Made by a program: the position numbers and the translations under genes
Part shown: positions 62,015 through 64,000 of the stretch, piece by piece
Numbering within the stretch: position 1 is the first letter of the stretch
Layout: every line of letters starts with the position of its first letter
Notes under the pieces: model-generated
Seen by the model: the letters and a program-made list of their open reading frames with translations, nothing else
Databases searched by the model: none
Told to the model about the DNA's origin: nothing
Source of the DNA: Caulobacter sp. SL161
Lineage (GTDB): Bacteria > Pseudomonadota > Alphaproteobacteria > Caulobacterales > Caulobacteraceae
Assembly: GCF_026672375.1 (NCBI RefSeq)
Contig: NZ_JAPPRA010000002.1
Span: forward strand, 1-64,000
Reading direction: 5' to 3'
DNA: 64,000 nucleotides

Positions 62015-63189
62015 TGTCCGACGACTTCCAGCCCATGACGGTGACGGAGTATGCCGCCGAAGCCGCTACAACCGATCAGAGGTCGGATGGCGCATCTCTG
62101 AGCTTTCCATTGCTCGGCCTGGTTGGGGAAACAGGCAGCCTGCTCAGCGAGGTGAAGAAGAAGCAGCGCGATCGCACCTCCTACCTCGGCTACTCCAGCG
62201 CCGTGCTCGAGGAGATTGGCGACGTACTCTGGTATCTCGCCGCCGTCGCGTCGCGCGGCGATATTCGTCTGAGCGCCGTGGTCGCGGCCATACTGGACGA
62301 TCCCGGTGATTGGCGGCGCGATCGACCGGACGTTACCTTCGAGCAACTGCAGCCGGGCATCATCAACCACGCGGCCGAGCTGACCCCCGCGTTCGAGACG
62401 ACACTTCTGCAGCTAGCGCACGAAGTGGGAGCACTGATCGCTGACCACAACGCCGAACTCGTCCCTGCTGATCAGGACCGGCTCGCCAAGCACTTGGTCG
62501 CCATCATGCGCCGCCTCCTCCAAGCCGCGAACGAGGCCCGCCTCACCCTTGAGGCCGCAGCGATCAGGAACCTGACCAAGATTTTCGACCGCTGGCCGAA
62601 GACCCGCGAGTACCCTCCCCCATTCGACGAGAATGCCGAAGCGGACGAGAAACTGCCGCGAAGACTTGAGATCGAAATTTTCGAGCGTGAGGTGAGAGGC
62701 CAGAAGTATGTCTTCCAGAGGTGCAACGGCATCTTCATCGGAGACCGCCTGACCGACAACGCCACTATCGCCGACAACTACCGTTTCCACGACGTTTTTC
62801 ACTTCGCACACATGGCCGTGCTTGGCTGGTCGCCTGTCATTCGAGCCCTGCTTCACCTGAAGCGGAAGAGCGACCCCAAGGTCGATGAGGCTCAGGACGG
62901 CGCTCGCGCCATCCTGATCGAAGAAGGCATCACAACCTGGATCTTCGGCCAGGCGAAGGATCTGAGCTTCTTCAACGGCCTCAAAGTAGGCGGATTGCCT
63001 CTCGACATGCTCAAGCAGGTCAGGCAGTTCGTCGCCGGCTACGAGGGTGGCGAACGCCCCCTGTGGCTCTGGGAAGAAGCAATTCTGCAGGGGTACGAGG
63101 CGTTCCGCTTCCTCTGCAAGCATCGCCGCGGCCGCCTGATCGTCGATATGGAAAACCACAGCCTACGGATTGAGGCGCTTCCCCAATGA
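62014..63189 (+). CDS. MazG-like NTP pyrophosphohydrolase fusion
   Basis: The 391-residue product begins with a MazG-type all-alpha domain: LLGLVGETGSLLSEVKKKQR (Glu39, Glu46), then VLEEIGDVLWYLAAVA (E67-x2-D70), the metal-binding order of dUTPase-like/MazG enzymes. The first ExxE is incomplete (ETGS). A helical stretch (residues 100-200) and a C-terminal domain of about 190 residues follow, with FHDVFHFAHMAVLGWSPVIR, ILIEEGITTWIFGQAKDLSF and GYEGGERPLWLWEEAILQGY, whose function is not known. It overlaps both neighbours by one to four bases, so the three genes form a tight operon. MazG proteins hydrolyse NTPs or dNTPs, including non-canonical ones. Confidence 0.8.
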   Translation: MSDDFQPMTVTEYAAEAATTDQRSDGASLSFPLLGLVGETGSLLSEVKKKQRDRTSYLGYSSAVLEEIGDVLWYLAAVASRGDIRLSAVVAAILDDPGDWRRDRPDVTFEQLQPGIINHAAELTPAFETTLLQLAHEVGALIADHNAELVPADQDRLAKHLVAIMRRLLQAANEARLTLEAAAIRNLTKIFDRWPKTREYPPPFDENAEADEKLPRRLEIEIFEREVRGQKYVFQRCNGIFIGDRLTDNATIADNYRFHDVFHFAHMAVLGWSPVIRALLHLKRKSDPKVDEAQDGARAILIEEGITTWIFGQAKDLSFFNGLKVGGLPLDMLKQVRQFVAGYEGGERPLWLWEEAILQGYEAFRFLCKHRRGRLIVDMENHSLRIEALPQ

Positions 63190-63890
63190 CTCCCGACCAG
63201 TTCGTACGCGCGCTTGCCTCGACGCATCTGCCAGCAGTGTTCAATCCATGGGGCGAACTCTGCGAGATGCACGACCGGCAGAGCGCCGCCGAGACCCGGC
63301 GAAACAACTTCGCGCGGTTTCTCCAGGGGTCGCTCGACGCAGGCGTCAAGACGATGTGGATCGCGCGCGACCTGGGTTACCGTGGTGGCCGCAGGACGGG
63401 CATCCCGCTCACCGACGAGGTTCACCTTGGCTCGGCGGGCGCCTTGCTCGGCGGAATTGATCTCGATCGCGCCACGGAGGGCCCCGTCGTCGCAGAACGT
63501 ACGGCCGCAGTGATCTGGCGCGTCCTGTCCCGGATCGGTGAACCTGTCATGTTGTGGAACGTCTTTCCGTTCCATCCCCACGTCGATGGCGACCCGATGT
63601 CCAATCGCTGCCACACTCGCCAGGAGCGGGAGGCCACCTGGCCGCTACTGGAGGCCCTGATCGACATGATCGAACCTGACCGGATCGTCGCCATCGGCCG
63701 TGACGCGAGCTTCGCACTGGCGGAGCTCGGAGTGGAGACAGTCGCCGTGCGCCATCCAAGCTATGGCGGGCAGTCGGAGTTCATCGCCAGCATGTACGAG
63801 CTCTACGGCGTCGACGACGATGCGGCGCCGCCCCTCCTGCCGTTCGGCGATGGATTCAGCGCAAATCGCCGTCAGCCGCAGCTCGCCTAG
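63186..63890 (+). CDS. Uracil-DNA-glycosylase-superfamily protein
   Basis: The 234-residue product has the UDG-fold pattern: FNPWGELCEMHDRQSAAETR near the start, TMWIARDLGYRGGRRTGIPL (the first active-site loop position), MLWNVFPFHPHVDGDPMSNR (the Asn/His region), RIVAIGRDASFALAELGV and the final VRHPSYGGQSEFI with the His of the DNA-intercalation loop. It differs from family 1 UDG and resembles the uncharacterised UDG-like branch found beside nucleotide-metabolism genes. It overlaps the MazG-like stop by 4 bp (ATGA). It would remove deaminated or modified bases, leaving abasic sites; its substrate is unknown. Confidence 0.8.
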   Translation: MTPDQFVRALASTHLPAVFNPWGELCEMHDRQSAAETRRNNFARFLQGSLDAGVKTMWIARDLGYRGGRRTGIPLTDEVHLGSAGALLGGIDLDRATEGPVVAERTAAVIWRVLSRIGEPVMLWNVFPFHPHVDGDPMSNRCHTRQEREATWPLLEALIDMIEPDRIVAIGRDASFALAELGVETVAVRHPSYGGQSEFIASMYELYGVDDDAAPPLLPFGDGFSANRRQPQLA

Positions 63891-64000
63891 GCGCAGGCTT
63901 CCAGCAGCGCGCTGATCTCGCTCGTTGTCGCCGATTTCGGTCGATCAACCACGGCGTGGGTCGAGACCAACGTCATCGCGCCGACCTGTACATTGCCCTC
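63887..64000 (-). CDS. 3' end of a convergent gene cut by the window edge
   Basis: Thirty-seven codons and a stop on the minus strand (GAMTLVSTHAVVDRPKSATT, SEISALLEACA) run off the right edge. The stop overlaps the end of the glycosylase-like gene by 3 bp. Composition is natural; product unknown. Confidence 0.5.
   Translation of the reverse strand, partial: EGNVQVGAMTLVSTHAVVDRPKSATTSEISALLEACA

Overview
The window is high-GC DNA from an alphaproteobacterium, most likely a member of the Caulobacterales judged by codon use and general protein style (inference). It carries a plasmid-type replicon: an RPA-family replication initiator, ParA and ParB, three near-identical palindromes that look like a partition site, and a five-copy iteron array with a sixth inverted copy. 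The sequence is therefore best read as part of a large plasmid or secondary replicon rather than a core chromosome.

Layout. 0-4.5 kb: the 3' part of a large protein of unknown function, a phage tail-collar protein and a secreted-type trypsin-fold protease. 4.7-10 kb: small regulators (ribbon-helix-helix, XRE), a hipBA-type toxin-antitoxin pair and small plasmid genes. 10-14.2 kb: origin, repA, parS-like site, parB, parA. 14.5-21.7 kb: two secreted proteins (one with many Ig/cadherin-like repeats), then a divergent 1340-residue RHS/YD-repeat protein with a short C-terminal tip and an overlapping 40-codon membrane ORF. 21.8-24.9 kb: hypothetical genes and an IS5-type remnant. 24,967-40,031: a 15-kb Tn3-family transposon carrying a metal-efflux cargo (MerR regulator, CDF-like transporter, FTR1-cytochrome c permease, CzcCBA-type RND system, DUF190). 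It interrupts a secreted-protein gene whose signal peptide is at 40.1 kb and whose body is at 23.7-24.96 kb.

40-46.6 kb: a SARP/TPR-type regulator followed by a 1476-residue fusion of a cytochrome P450, a membrane segment and a DyP-type haem peroxidase. 46.8-50.3 kb: IS3 and IS5 remnants around a lipoprotein and a second trypsin-fold protease. 50.4-56 kb: a Fic AMPylase-type protein, a DEDDh exonuclease overlapping an endonuclease/exonuclease/phosphatase-family gene broken by a 49-bp palindromic duplication, small hypothetical genes and an SRAP (YedK/HMCES-like) gene.

The most interesting part is 56-64 kb. It holds a two-gene operon of a 1266-residue protein (degenerate receiver-like domain plus a complete adenosine-deaminase-type active site) and a HAM1/RdgB-type inosine-triphosphatase homologue with altered base-contact residues. 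This pairing of an adenosine deaminase with a HAM1 protein recalls antiphage systems that use dITP as a messenger, but no SIR2-type effector is visible here. About 1.3 kb further on is a three-gene operon of a small RHH-like protein, a MazG-like pyrophosphohydrolase fusion and a uracil-DNA-glycosylase-like protein, preceded by three 8-bp direct repeats. Together with the SRAP gene this gives the right-hand end of the window a strong theme of non-canonical nucleotides and damaged bases.
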